NCBI GenBank assembly: GCA_022776205.1
Contig: JALFIK010000155.1
Coordinates: 1-15,602 of the forward strand
Length of the DNA: 15,602 nt
Source of the DNA: Eubacterium sp.
GTDB lineage: Bacteria; Bacillota; Clostridia; Lachnospirales; Lachnospiraceae
Direction of reading: 5' to 3'
Part shown: positions 1 to 7,065 of the stretch, in pieces
Numbering within the stretch: the first letter of the stretch is position 1
How the letters are laid out: each line of letters starts with the position of its first letter
Position numbers and translations under genes: made by a program
Notes under the pieces: model-generated
The model's database searches: none
The model's input: only the letters and a program-made list of their open reading frames with translations
Told to the model about the DNA's origin: nothing

Positions 1-1103
1 AGTTGATCGAATATGGAAATCATTGTGATTTTAACCGTGTGGAGATGGGAAATACGAAACTAGGAATTATTACTTCCTCCACCTGCTATCAGTATGCGAA
101 AGAAGTGTTCGGCGATAATGCGAGCATCTTAAAACTTGGACTGGTGAACCCACTGCCGGATCAGCTGATTCTTGATTTTGCTGCAAAAGTAGACAGACTG
201 GTTGTCATTGAAGAGCTCGACCCTATTCTGGAAAATCACTGTCGACAGCTCGGTCTTGCTGTATCAGGAAAAGATGTACTCCCGATGGAAGGGGAATTTT
301 CACAAAATCTGATCGCAGAGAAACTTGGGGAGAAAGTTCCGGCTTACAAATCTCTTGAGGAGAGCCTTCCGAAGAGACCACCGGTGATGTGTGCCGGATG
401 TCCTCACAGAGGGTTATTCTATGTGCTTTCGAAAAATAAGTGTACGGTTTTAGGAGATATCGGGTGTTACACATTAGGTGCCGTTGCTCCGCTTAATGCA
501 ATGGAGATGACGTTGTGTATGGGAGCTTCCGTAAGTTCCGTCCACGGCTTTAACAAAGCTCTGGGAGAGGAGAGCGAGCATAAAACGGTAGCAGTGATCG
601 GAGATTCCACCTTCATGCATTCCGGTATGACCGGCCTTGCAAATATTGCGTATAACCAGAGTAATTCAACAGTTATCATTCTGGATAATTCTATCACCGG
701 TATGACCGGACATCAGCAGAATCCGACAACAGGGTATAACATTAAGGGAGATCCGGCCGGAAAGATTAATCTGGAAGATTTATGTCATTCCATGGGATTT
801 AACCGGGTACGTATTGTGGATCCTTATGATCTGGATGCCTGCGATAAAGTGGTGAAAGAAGAACTTGCTGCCGATGAGCCGTCCGTAATTATCAGCCGCC
901 GTCCGTGTGCCTTACTAAAATATGTGAAACATAACCCTCCGCTTAAAGTGGAAAAAGAAAACTGTGTCGGATGTAAATCCTGTATGCGCCTTGGCTGTCC
1001 TGCCATCAGCGTTAAGGGTAAAAAGGCAGTGATTGACACGACATTATGTGTTGGCTGTGGTGTATGCCAGCAGTTATGTAAATTTGATGCATTACAGGCT
1101 TAG
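1..1103 (+). CDS. iorA: Indolepyruvate:ferredoxin oxidoreductase, alpha subunit (3' part)
   Basis: The large subunit of the enzyme that oxidatively decarboxylates arylpyruvates (indolepyruvate, phenylpyruvate, 4-hydroxyphenylpyruvate) to arylacetyl-CoA, CO2 and reduced ferredoxin in the cytoplasm. The frame is open from the left edge, so the start and roughly the first 200-250 residues of a usual ~600-residue protein lie outside; about 366 residues are visible. Seen in order: a cysteine motif MCAGCPHRG, a thiamine-diphosphate-binding region (GDIGCYTLGAVAP, later GDSTFMHSGMTGL and DNSITGMTGHQQNP), and a C-terminal bacterial ferredoxin-like tail with two [4Fe-4S] motifs, CVGCKSCMRLGCP and CVGCGVCQQLC. 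That domain order is characteristic of IorA. The stop codon overlaps the AGGAGG ribosome site of iorB, so the two subunits are translated from one operon. Substrate preference among arylpyruvates cannot be read from the sequence. Confidence 0.95.
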   Translation, partial: LIEYGNHCDFNRVEMGNTKLGIITSSTCYQYAKEVFGDNASILKLGLVNPLPDQLILDFAAKVDRLVVIEELDPILENHCRQLGLAVSGKDVLPMEGEFSQNLIAEKLGEKVPAYKSLEESLPKRPPVMCAGCPHRGLFYVLSKNKCTVLGDIGCYTLGAVAPLNAMEMTLCMGASVSSVHGFNKALGEESEHKTVAVIGDSTFMHSGMTGLANIAYNQSNSTVIILDNSITGMTGHQQNPTTGYNIKGDPAGKINLEDLCHSMGFNRVRIVDPYDLDACDKVVKEELAADEPSVIISRRPCALLKYVKHNPPLKVEKENCVGCKSCMRLGCPAISVKGKKAVIDTTLCVGCGVCQQLCKFDALQA

Positions 1104-1117
1104 GAGGTACAGGGAAA

Positions 1118-1690
1118 ATGACGAAAAATATTATGATTGTCGGAGTGGGCGGACAGGGATCGCTCCTCGCCAGCAAATTACTAGGACACCTGCTCTTATC
1201 GGAAGGATATGATGTTAAAGTTTCAGAAGTACATGGAATGAGCCAGAGGGGCGGAAGTGTCGTTACATATGTAAGATTTGGTGATAAAGTATATTCTCCG
1301 ATCATTGACAGGGGAGAAGCAGATTTTATCGTTTCTTTTGAAAAACTTGAAGCAGCCCGCTATCTGGAATACCTGAAACCGGAAGGACGTATTGTTGTTA
1401 ATACCCAGCAGATCGATCCGATGCCGGTTATTACCGGAGCGGCAGATTATCCGGAAAATCTGATTGAAAAAATGGAGGCGCAGGGGATCGGAGTAGATGC
1501 CATGGATTGTCTCTCTCTTGCAGAGCAGGCAGGATCGGCAAAAGCAGTGAATATTGTCCTTATGGGGCGGTTATCCAAATATTTCGATATTCCAGTGGAA
1601 AAATGGGAAAATGCAATCAGAGATTGTGTTCCGGAAAAATTTGTTTCGTTAAATCTGAAAGCATTTGCACTTGGAAGGGGAGAAAAGTAA
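1118..1690 (+). CDS. iorB: Indolepyruvate:ferredoxin oxidoreductase, beta subunit
   Basis: The small subunit of the IorAB complex, 190 residues, matching the usual length. It is a single pyruvate-ferredoxin-oxidoreductase gamma-type domain. The N-terminus has the glycine-rich motif GVGGQG (about residues 8-13), followed by the family stretch SEVHGMSQRGGSVVTYVRFG at about residues 37-56. In characterised enzymes this subunit completes the active site and CoA-binding face of the alpha subunit. The ATG follows an AGGAGG (1102-1107) that overlaps the iorA stop, with a 10-base spacing. paaK follows after 50 bases with a small hairpin between, so iorA-iorB-paaK form one transcription unit. No missing key residue was seen. 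Confidence 0.95.
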   Translation: MTKNIMIVGVGGQGSLLASKLLGHLLLSEGYDVKVSEVHGMSQRGGSVVTYVRFGDKVYSPIIDRGEADFIVSFEKLEAARYLEYLKPEGRIVVNTQQIDPMPVITGAADYPENLIEKMEAQGIGVDAMDCLSLAEQAGSAKAVNIVLMGRLSKYFDIPVEKWENAIRDCVPEKFVSLNLKAFALGRGEK

Positions 1691-1710
1691 AAGGAACGGA
1701 GGTCCTTTTA
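1688..1710 (+). promoter_or_regulatory. Intercistronic hairpin between iorB and paaK
   Basis: Inverted repeat TAAAAGGA / TCCTTTTA with a 7-base loop, 8 base pairs, beginning inside the iorB stop codon. No run of T follows, so it is a poor terminator. It may act as an mRNA processing or stability element that sets the ratio of paaK to iorAB. The function is inferred only. Confidence 0.35.
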
Positions 1711-1740
1711 TATAGATAAAGAACAACAGGAGAAAGAAGA

Positions 1741-3045
1741 ATGGGAAATTATTATCAGCCAGAAATTGAGACAATGCCGGTGGAGCAGCTAAAGGAGCTG
1801 CAGAGCAAAAGACTTGTGGAGCAGGTGCAGTATGTTTATGACAGAGTGCCGTTTTACAAAAAACGTATGCAGGAAGCCGGGCTGGAGCCGGGAGATATTA
1901 AGGGGATTGAGGATCTTCATAAGCTGCCGTTTATCACGAAAGACGATTTAAGAGATGAATATCCATACGGTCTGCTGGCAGTACCGCTGTCGGAATGTGT
2001 ACGCATCCAGTCAACAAGTGGCACGACGGGCCGTCGTGTTGTTGCTTTCTATACCCAGGGGGATGTGGATATCTGGGAAGAATGCTGTGCCCGCGCTATC
2101 ATGGCTGCAGGCGGAACAAAGGAAGATGTCTGTCATGTGGCTTACGGATATGGCCTGTTTACCGGCGGTCCGGGTTTAAATGGCGGCTCTCATAAAGTTG
2201 GCTGCCTGACACTGCCAATGTCTTCCGGAAATACGGAGAGACAGATCCAGTTTATGGAAGACCTTGGTTCCACAATTTTGTGCTGTACACCATCCTATGC
2301 CGCAAATCTTGGAGAAGTGATCAATGAAGGGGGACATAGGGACAAGATTAAGTTAAAAGCCGGTATTTTTGGTGCGGAGCCAAGGACGGAAGAGATGCGT
2401 CATAATATTGAGGAATCTCTGGGAATTAAGGCATATGATATTTACGGACTCACTGAGATATCCGGGCCGGGAGTTTCTTTTGAATGTGAGGAGCAGAACG
2501 GTATGCACATCCAGGAGGATCATTTTATTCCGGAAATCATTAATCCGGAAACGGGAGAGGTGCTTCCGGAAGGCGAAGTGGGAGAACTGGTATTTACCTG
2601 TATAACAAAAAAGGCCTTCCCGCTCCTTCGGTATCGTACAAGAGATTTATGTTATCTGACCAGAAAGAAATGCTCCTGTGGCCGTACGCATATCCGTATG
2701 CACAAGCCGATGGGCAGAAGTGATGATATGATGGTCGTAAAGGGTGTCAATGTATGGCCGTCCCAGATTGAGGCTGTTCTTTTGAAACAGGGATATCAGG
2801 CAAACTATCAGATTGTAGTAGACCGCGTCGGCAACAATGATACGATTGAAGTCCAGGTGGAGATGACGCCGGAGATGGCAAAAGAGAACGTTGCTGTACC
2901 AGAGAGGGAGAAAAAGATCGTTCACGGATTAAAATCCATGCTTGGTATTAAGGTAAATGTCAGTGTTTTAGAGCCAAAGACCATCGCAAGAAGTGAAGGT
3001 AAGGCGGTCAGAGTTCTTGATAAGAGAAATCTGTATACAAAATAA
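1741..3045 (+). CDS. paaK: Phenylacetate-CoA ligase family protein (arylacetate-CoA ligase)
   Basis: An AMP-forming CoA ligase of 434 residues, the normal PaaK length. The family activates phenylacetate or indoleacetate with ATP and CoA to the CoA thioester. Seen: the adenylate-forming P-loop STSGTTGRR at about residues 90-98, the motif YGLTEISGPG near 235, a cysteine/histidine group KCSCGRTH near 310, and a C-terminal lid with GRSDDMMVVKGVNVWPSQIE and a terminal SEGKAVRV segment expected to carry the catalytic lysine. An AGGAG lies 8 bases before the ATG. It sits third after iorA-iorB, a pairing found in many anaerobes and archaea, where it would interconvert the arylacetyl-CoA made by IorAB with the free acid. 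The exact acid, and the direction used in the cell, are not decided by the sequence. Confidence 0.93.
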   Translation: MGNYYQPEIETMPVEQLKELQSKRLVEQVQYVYDRVPFYKKRMQEAGLEPGDIKGIEDLHKLPFITKDDLRDEYPYGLLAVPLSECVRIQSTSGTTGRRVVAFYTQGDVDIWEECCARAIMAAGGTKEDVCHVAYGYGLFTGGPGLNGGSHKVGCLTLPMSSGNTERQIQFMEDLGSTILCCTPSYAANLGEVINEGGHRDKIKLKAGIFGAEPRTEEMRHNIEESLGIKAYDIYGLTEISGPGVSFECEEQNGMHIQEDHFIPEIINPETGEVLPEGEVGELVFTCITKKAFPLLRYRTRDLCYLTRKKCSCGRTHIRMHKPMGRSDDMMVVKGVNVWPSQIEAVLLKQGYQANYQIVVDRVGNNDTIEVQVEMTPEMAKENVAVPEREKKIVHGLKSMLGIKVNVSVLEPKTIARSEGKAVRVLDKRNLYTK

Positions 3046-3061
3046 TCCATTAATGAGAAGT

Positions 3062-3096
3062 AAAGGCAGGAGCTTGTTTGTCTCCTGCCTTTTATT
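3062..3096 (+). terminator. Intrinsic terminator after iorA-iorB-paaK
   Basis: Perfect 11-bp stem AAAGGCAGGAG / CTCCTGCCTTT with a 9-base loop, followed by TATTATT. It ends the plus-strand operon. The stem also lies just past the convergent amidohydrolase gene and could act weakly on the minus strand. Confidence 0.9.
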
Positions 3097-3132
3097 ATTA
3101 AGGATAAGGTTTTATGACAAATTGATTTTAAG

Positions 3133-3987
3133 TTATCCTTTTAAATCTAACAGAGCTGCTGCATTCTCATAGAAAAGCTGGTCTTTTTCTTTTTGGGTAA
3201 AAGGCATTTCTTCGAGAAGCTTTACACATTCCTTTTGACTGCTCCATGGGGAGTCTGTGCCAAAAAGTACCAAGTTTGTGCCATGTTTTCGCACGATGCG
3301 GGTGAAATCCTCAAAAGAGAGAAGCTCCGTTCGATAAGGCTTCTTACTGCTGTCTGAAAGCGGTGTGATTTTGCCACAGGAAAAAGAAGTATCGAACCAT
3401 AGAGGAGCTTTGGTCAGGTAATATTCTACTTCATCCCAGCATCCCCAGTTTCCAAGATGAGCAAGGATGAGTTTTTCCGGTGCCACATCTTTTAAGACAT
3501 GGAGTATGTGACGGACACTACAGAAATTATGGGTGGGCAGGCCGATATCAATTCCGGCGTGAACAAGAATAATCAAGCCAAGGGAGGAAGCTTCGTCCAG
3601 GATTCTCAACATCCGTATATCATCAAAATCCACATTCTGATAGGCGGGGTGAAGTTTGATTCCGCGGATACCGGCATTTTTAAGGCGTTTAAGTTCTTCC
3701 TTATAATCTTCATAATCCGGATGGAGTCCGCCAAAGGGAATTATTCCTTCAGAAAACAAATATTCGGCATTTTCAATCAGAGAAGAATTGATCTTCTCTA
3801 CCTGATCGGGTCTTGTCATGACGGGAAGGGTCACACTGTAACGTATCCTGGCCTCTTTCATGGAAGAGAGAAGACCAGAAACAGAACCGTCTGTATAAGG
3901 TGTGATAGCCGCCACATGGGCCAGATGATCAACAATCCGGGCACAGGATTTCTCCGGAAAAGTATGGGTGTGAAAATCGATTATCAT
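3133..3987 (-). CDS. Amidohydrolase-fold metal-dependent hydrolase (amidohydrolase 2 type)
   Basis: A 284-residue TIM-barrel protein with the metal-site pattern of the amidohydrolase superfamily: DFHTHTF at the N-terminus (His-x-His), GIKLHP near 130, LVHAG near 160, LAHLG near 195 and FGTDSPW near 250 with the last catalytic Asp. This spacing fits the PF04909 group, which holds both hydrolases and non-oxidative decarboxylases of aromatic acids (ACMSD and resorcylate decarboxylase types); TatD is more distant. The substrate cannot be read. The start has an AGGAGG five bases upstream. It lies 24 bases behind the aminotransferase on the same strand, so the two are probably cotranscribed. With the aromatic-acid genes next door, a role on an amino-acid-derived acid or amide is possible but only inferred. 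Confidence 0.88.
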   Translation of the reverse strand: MIIDFHTHTFPEKSCARIVDHLAHVAAITPYTDGSVSGLLSSMKEARIRYSVTLPVMTRPDQVEKINSSLIENAEYLFSEGIIPFGGLHPDYEDYKEELKRLKNAGIRGIKLHPAYQNVDFDDIRMLRILDEASSLGLIILVHAGIDIGLPTHNFCSVRHILHVLKDVAPEKLILAHLGNWGCWDEVEYYLTKAPLWFDTSFSCGKITPLSDSSKKPYRTELLSFEDFTRIVRKHGTNLVLFGTDSPWSSQKECVKLLEEMPFTQKEKDQLFYENAAALLDLKG

Positions 3988-4011
3988 TTGTGCCTCCTGA
4001 TGGGAAACTGT

Positions 4012-5199
4012 TTACTGATAAGACTTTGCAAGTTTTTCAAAAACATCCAGAGAGCGCTTTACCCGTTCGGTAGGAACACAATAGGAAATCCGTGCATGAC
4101 CCGGACATCCGAAACCGACTCCGGGAACGATCAGAAGGTTAAAATCTGTTTTTGCCCTTTCACAAAAAGCAACGTCATCCGGTATCAGGGTGCGAGGAAA
4201 CATATAGAATGTTCCGCCCGGTTCTACTACATGATAGCCCATGTCACGGAGCCCGCTTACGAGAAGATTTTTATTTGTCTCATAAACGGAGATGTCCGCT
4301 GTTTCACTGGCACAGGCAGCACAGACCCTCTGGAATAATCCCGGGGCGTTTACATATCCTAAAGAGCGTCCGGCACCGGCAATTGCAGCGTAGACAAGCT
4401 CATGTTCATCCATTTCGTCAGGAACAACAATGTATCCCATACGTTCTCCCGGCAGGGAAAGAGATTTCGACCAGGAATAGCATACAAGAGTATTTTTATA
4501 GTATTTCGGAAGATATGGAACAAACGTACCTTCAAAAACGATTTCACGGTACGGCTCATCGGCAATCAGATAAATCGGATGATTGTATTCAGCAGATTTT
4601 TCTTCCAGAATTGCAGTAAGTTTTTTTACCGTTTCTTCTGAGTAAACGGCACCGCACGGATTGTTCGGGGAGTTGACCAGTACCCCTTTTGTATGCTCGT
4701 TGATGGCCTGTTTAAAGGCATCGAAATCTATCTGGAAATTTTCAATATCAGCTGGGATCAGCTTCATGGAAGCCCCTGCTCCTTCAATAAATACTTTATA
4801 CTCCGGAAAATATGGGGCAAAAACGATAAATTCGTCTCCCGGACAGGAAAGGCCGTTTAAGCAGCAGCAAAGAGCGGCAGCGGCACCCACGGTCATGTAC
4901 AGGTTGTCCGGACCGAAGGATGTGTCAAAACGGGCATTGATGGAATCGGCAATCATCTGTCTGACACCGGCATCTCCCTGAGCACTGGTGTAGCCGTGTA
5001 AAACAACAGGATCCATCTCATTGATCAGGCGGACAGCTGTTTCATTTACACAGGCAGGAGATGGAACGCTCGGATTTCCGAGAGAAAAATCATAGACATT
5101 TTCTTCTCCGATTTCTGCAATCTTCTGTTTGCCGTATTCGAATAACTCACGGATGACCGAACGCTGGGTTCCGAGAGAGACCATTCTTTCATTTAACAT
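4012..5199 (-). CDS. Pyridoxal-phosphate-dependent aminotransferase, class I/II
   Basis: A fold-type I aminotransferase, about 395 residues. Seen: DFSLGNPSVPSP near the N-terminus, NSPNNPCGAVYS (substrate/PLP Asn), IADEPYREIVFEG (PLP Asp and Tyr), and SWSKSLSLPGERMGY with the Schiff-base lysine near residue 245. A C-terminal ARISYC holds the carboxylate-binding Arg. It should transfer an amino group from an amino acid to 2-oxoglutarate or another keto acid. Given iorAB nearby, aromatic amino acids are the likely substrates, but aspartate or alanine cannot be excluded. I place the start at the third in-frame ATG: AGGAAA sits 9 bases upstream, and the relatives I recall begin at this point. The longer start at 5214 has no good ribosome site. 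The promoter at 5238-5266 serves it, and the amidohydrolase follows in the same unit. Confidence 0.92.
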   Translation of the reverse strand: MLNERMVSLGTQRSVIRELFEYGKQKIAEIGEENVYDFSLGNPSVPSPACVNETAVRLINEMDPVVLHGYTSAQGDAGVRQMIADSINARFDTSFGPDNLYMTVGAAAALCCCLNGLSCPGDEFIVFAPYFPEYKVFIEGAGASMKLIPADIENFQIDFDAFKQAINEHTKGVLVNSPNNPCGAVYSEETVKKLTAILEEKSAEYNHPIYLIADEPYREIVFEGTFVPYLPKYYKNTLVCYSWSKSLSLPGERMGYIVVPDEMDEHELVYAAIAGAGRSLGYVNAPGLFQRVCAACASETADISVYETNKNLLVSGLRDMGYHVVEPGGTFYMFPRTLIPDDVAFCERAKTDFNLLIVPGVGFGCPGHARISYCVPTERVKRSLDVFEKLAKSYQ

Positions 5200-5237
5200 A
5201 ATCATTTTCCTCATTTCTCTACATTTTGTTAATTATT

Positions 5238-5266
5238 ATGATAGTGCAAAAAAGTCAATCTGTCAA
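5238..5266 (-). promoter_or_regulatory. Promoter of the aminotransferase-amidohydrolase unit
   Basis: Read on the minus strand: perfect -35 TTGACA (5261-5266), a 17-base spacer, and -10 TATCAT (5238-5243). It lies about 40 bases before the chosen start. A strong housekeeping-sigma match. Confidence 0.8.
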
Positions 5267-5290
5267 CGAACCTTCCGAAAGCAGAGAGCA

Positions 5291-5319
5291 TTGACTTTTC
5301 TATTAGAATATGATATTTT
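5291..5319 (+). promoter_or_regulatory. Probable promoter of the acyl-CoA ligase-ASKHA unit
   Basis: TTGACT (5291-5296), a 17-base gap and TATTTT (5314-5319). It is the best plus-strand match in the divergent gap, but its -10 is weak. The -10 lies inside the palindrome at 5309-5325, as expected for a repressor-controlled promoter. The leader to the ATG at 5431 would be about 105 bases. Confidence 0.45.
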
Positions 5320-5325
5320 ATCATA
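5309..5325. promoter_or_regulatory. Perfect palindrome, possible operator
   Basis: TATGATA-TTT-TATCATA, two 7-base arms with a 3-base spacer, in the gap between the divergent aminotransferase and acyl-CoA ligase genes and over the -10 of the latter. A transcription-factor site is likely from position and symmetry; the factor is not known. AT-rich composition makes some chance palindromes expected. Confidence 0.4.
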
Positions 5326-5430
5326 AGTGAGCACTTTAGCAAATAAAAGAGAAAAAGTAACAATACCATAAGTTAAATGCGGGCGGACATCGTCCGTATT
5401 TTAGCGAATAAGGAGAAGGATGGAAGAATT

Positions 5431-7065
5431 ATGCCAGTAACTGATTTACTTGAGAGAAACCATAAATTATACGGAGATGAAGTTGCACTTGTTGAGCTGA
5501 ATCCAACCATGAAGGATTCGAGAAAAAAGACATGGAAAGAATATGACCTTGTTCAGCAGACTTCATCAGAACCATATCGCCGAGAGATCACCTGGAGTGT
5601 ATTTGATGAGAAGGCAAACCGGGTGGCAAACATGCTTTTGAGCCGCGGGGTTCAGAAAGGGGACCGGGTGGCAATCCTAATGTTTAACTGCCTGGAATGG
5701 CTGCCGATTTATTTTGGAATTTTAAAGACCGGAGCGATTGCTGTCCCTTTTAATTTCCGTTTTTCCTCCGATGAGATCATGTACTGTGCCAATCTGGCAG
5801 AGGTGCAGGTTCTTCTTTTCGGGCCGGAGTTTATCGGCCGTATTGAGGCAATCGACGAGAAACTCAGTAAAGGGCGCCTTTTAATCTATGTGGGCGACGG
5901 TTGTCCGACTTTTGCGGAAAGTTACCGCGAACTTGTGGCAGACTGTTCTAGTCAGCCACCGTTAGTCCGTCTGGAAGATGAAGATGATGCTGCAATATAT
6001 TTTTCTTCTGGAACAACAGGTTTTCCGAAGGCAATTCTCCACAATCATGAGAGCCTCCTTCAGGCTGCCCAGATGGAACAGAAGCATCATCTGACCAATC
6101 GGGACGATGTGTTTTTATGTATTCCGCCACTGTATCATACCGGGGCGAAATTTCACTGGATGGGGAGTCTTTGTGCGGGAAGCAAGGCAGTGCTTCTCAA
6201 AGGAACGACTCCGGAGATCATTCTTGATGCAATCTCCAAGGAACATTGTACGATTGTGTGGCTTCTTGTACCGTGGGCACAGGATATTCTCGACAGTCTT
6301 GACCGGGGGGATATCCGTCTGGAAGATTATGAACTTTCCCAGTGGAGACTAATGCACATCGGCGCCCAGCCGGTGCCGCCTTCGCTGATTAAACACTGGA
6401 AAGATTATTTCCCGGATCACCTGTATGATACCAATTACGGTCTTTCCGAATCCACAGGTCCGGGATGTGTTCATCTTGGTGTGGAGAATATTGACAAGGT
6501 TGGTGCCATTGGAGTGCCGGGATACCGATGGTCGTGTAAAATTGTAGATGAGCAGGGAAAAGAAGTAAGACAGGGTGAGGTCGGAGAACTATGTGTAAAG
6601 GGACCGGGTGTCATGACCTGTTATTATAATGATCCAAAAGCCACTGCCGAAACTTTGAAAGACGGCTGGCTTTACACGGGAGATATGGCAAGACAGGATG
6701 AAGATGGTTTCTACTTTCTTGTTGACAGAAAAAAAGATGTGATCGTAAGTGGCGGGGAAAATATCTATCCGGTTCAGATTGAGAATTTCCTCAGTGCTTA
6801 TGAAAAGGTGAAAGATGTTGCCGTGATCGGACTTCCGGACAAGCGGCTCGGAGAGATTACCGGAGCGATTATTTCTGTAAAAGAGGGAATGGAGTGTTCC
6901 GAGGAGGAGATTAACGAATACTGTATGAAACTGCCGCGTTATAAACGGCCAAAGAAGCTGATTTTTGCAGAAGTGCCGAGAAATGCAACGGGTAAGATTG
7001 AAAAGCCTGCTCTTCGGAAAAAATACGGTGCCGAGCATCTTGTGGATCAACAGAATAGAAGCTGA
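5431..7065 (+). CDS. AMP-dependent acyl-CoA ligase, substrate unknown
   Basis: A class I adenylate-forming enzyme, 544 residues from this start. Motifs in order: YFSSGTTGFPKAI (ATP P-loop, about residues 190-202), YGLSESTGPG near 335, GWLYTGDMARQDEDG near 412 (ribose-binding Asp), DRKKDVIVSGGENIYP near 430-445, and NATGKIEKP with the catalytic C-terminal Lys near 520. It activates a carboxylic acid to its CoA ester through an acyl-adenylate; medium-chain, aromatic and bile-acid ligases all share this pattern. I prefer ATG 5431 over the in-frame ATG at 5377 because AGGAGAAGGA lies just before it, while 5377 has no ribosome site. The gene overlaps the following ferredoxin-ASKHA gene by one base (TGATG), a sign of translational coupling. 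It is divergent from the aminotransferase, with a palindrome between them. Confidence 0.9.
   Translation: MPVTDLLERNHKLYGDEVALVELNPTMKDSRKKTWKEYDLVQQTSSEPYRREITWSVFDEKANRVANMLLSRGVQKGDRVAILMFNCLEWLPIYFGILKTGAIAVPFNFRFSSDEIMYCANLAEVQVLLFGPEFIGRIEAIDEKLSKGRLLIYVGDGCPTFAESYRELVADCSSQPPLVRLEDEDDAAIYFSSGTTGFPKAILHNHESLLQAAQMEQKHHLTNRDDVFLCIPPLYHTGAKFHWMGSLCAGSKAVLLKGTTPEIILDAISKEHCTIVWLLVPWAQDILDSLDRGDIRLEDYELSQWRLMHIGAQPVPPSLIKHWKDYFPDHLYDTNYGLSESTGPGCVHLGVENIDKVGAIGVPGYRWSCKIVDEQGKEVRQGEVGELCVKGPGVMTCYYNDPKATAETLKDGWLYTGDMARQDEDGFYFLVDRKKDVIVSGGENIYPVQIENFLSAYEKVKDVAVIGLPDKRLGEITGAIISVKEGMECSEEEINEYCMKLPRYKRPKKLIFAEVPRNATGKIEKPALRKKYGAEHLVDQQNRS

Noticed and set aside
240..247. TGTCGACA near the left edge as a possible 0A box
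   Set aside because: Within the iorA coding region, with only a partial match to TGTCGAA; no promoter context.
3499..4338. Long plus-strand open frame (279 codons) across the amidohydrolase and aminotransferase genes
   Set aside because: It is antisense to two well-supported genes, has no domain or ribosome site, and its translation is low-complexity and Cys/His-rich, as expected from the reverse of coding DNA.
5377..5430. Upstream in-frame ATG giving an 18-residue longer acyl-CoA ligase, with a CGGAC/GTCCG hairpin inside
   Set aside because: No ribosome site before it, while the ATG at 5431 follows AGGAGAAGGA; the extra residues do not look like the family N-terminus. The small hairpin (5 bp) is too short to claim function.
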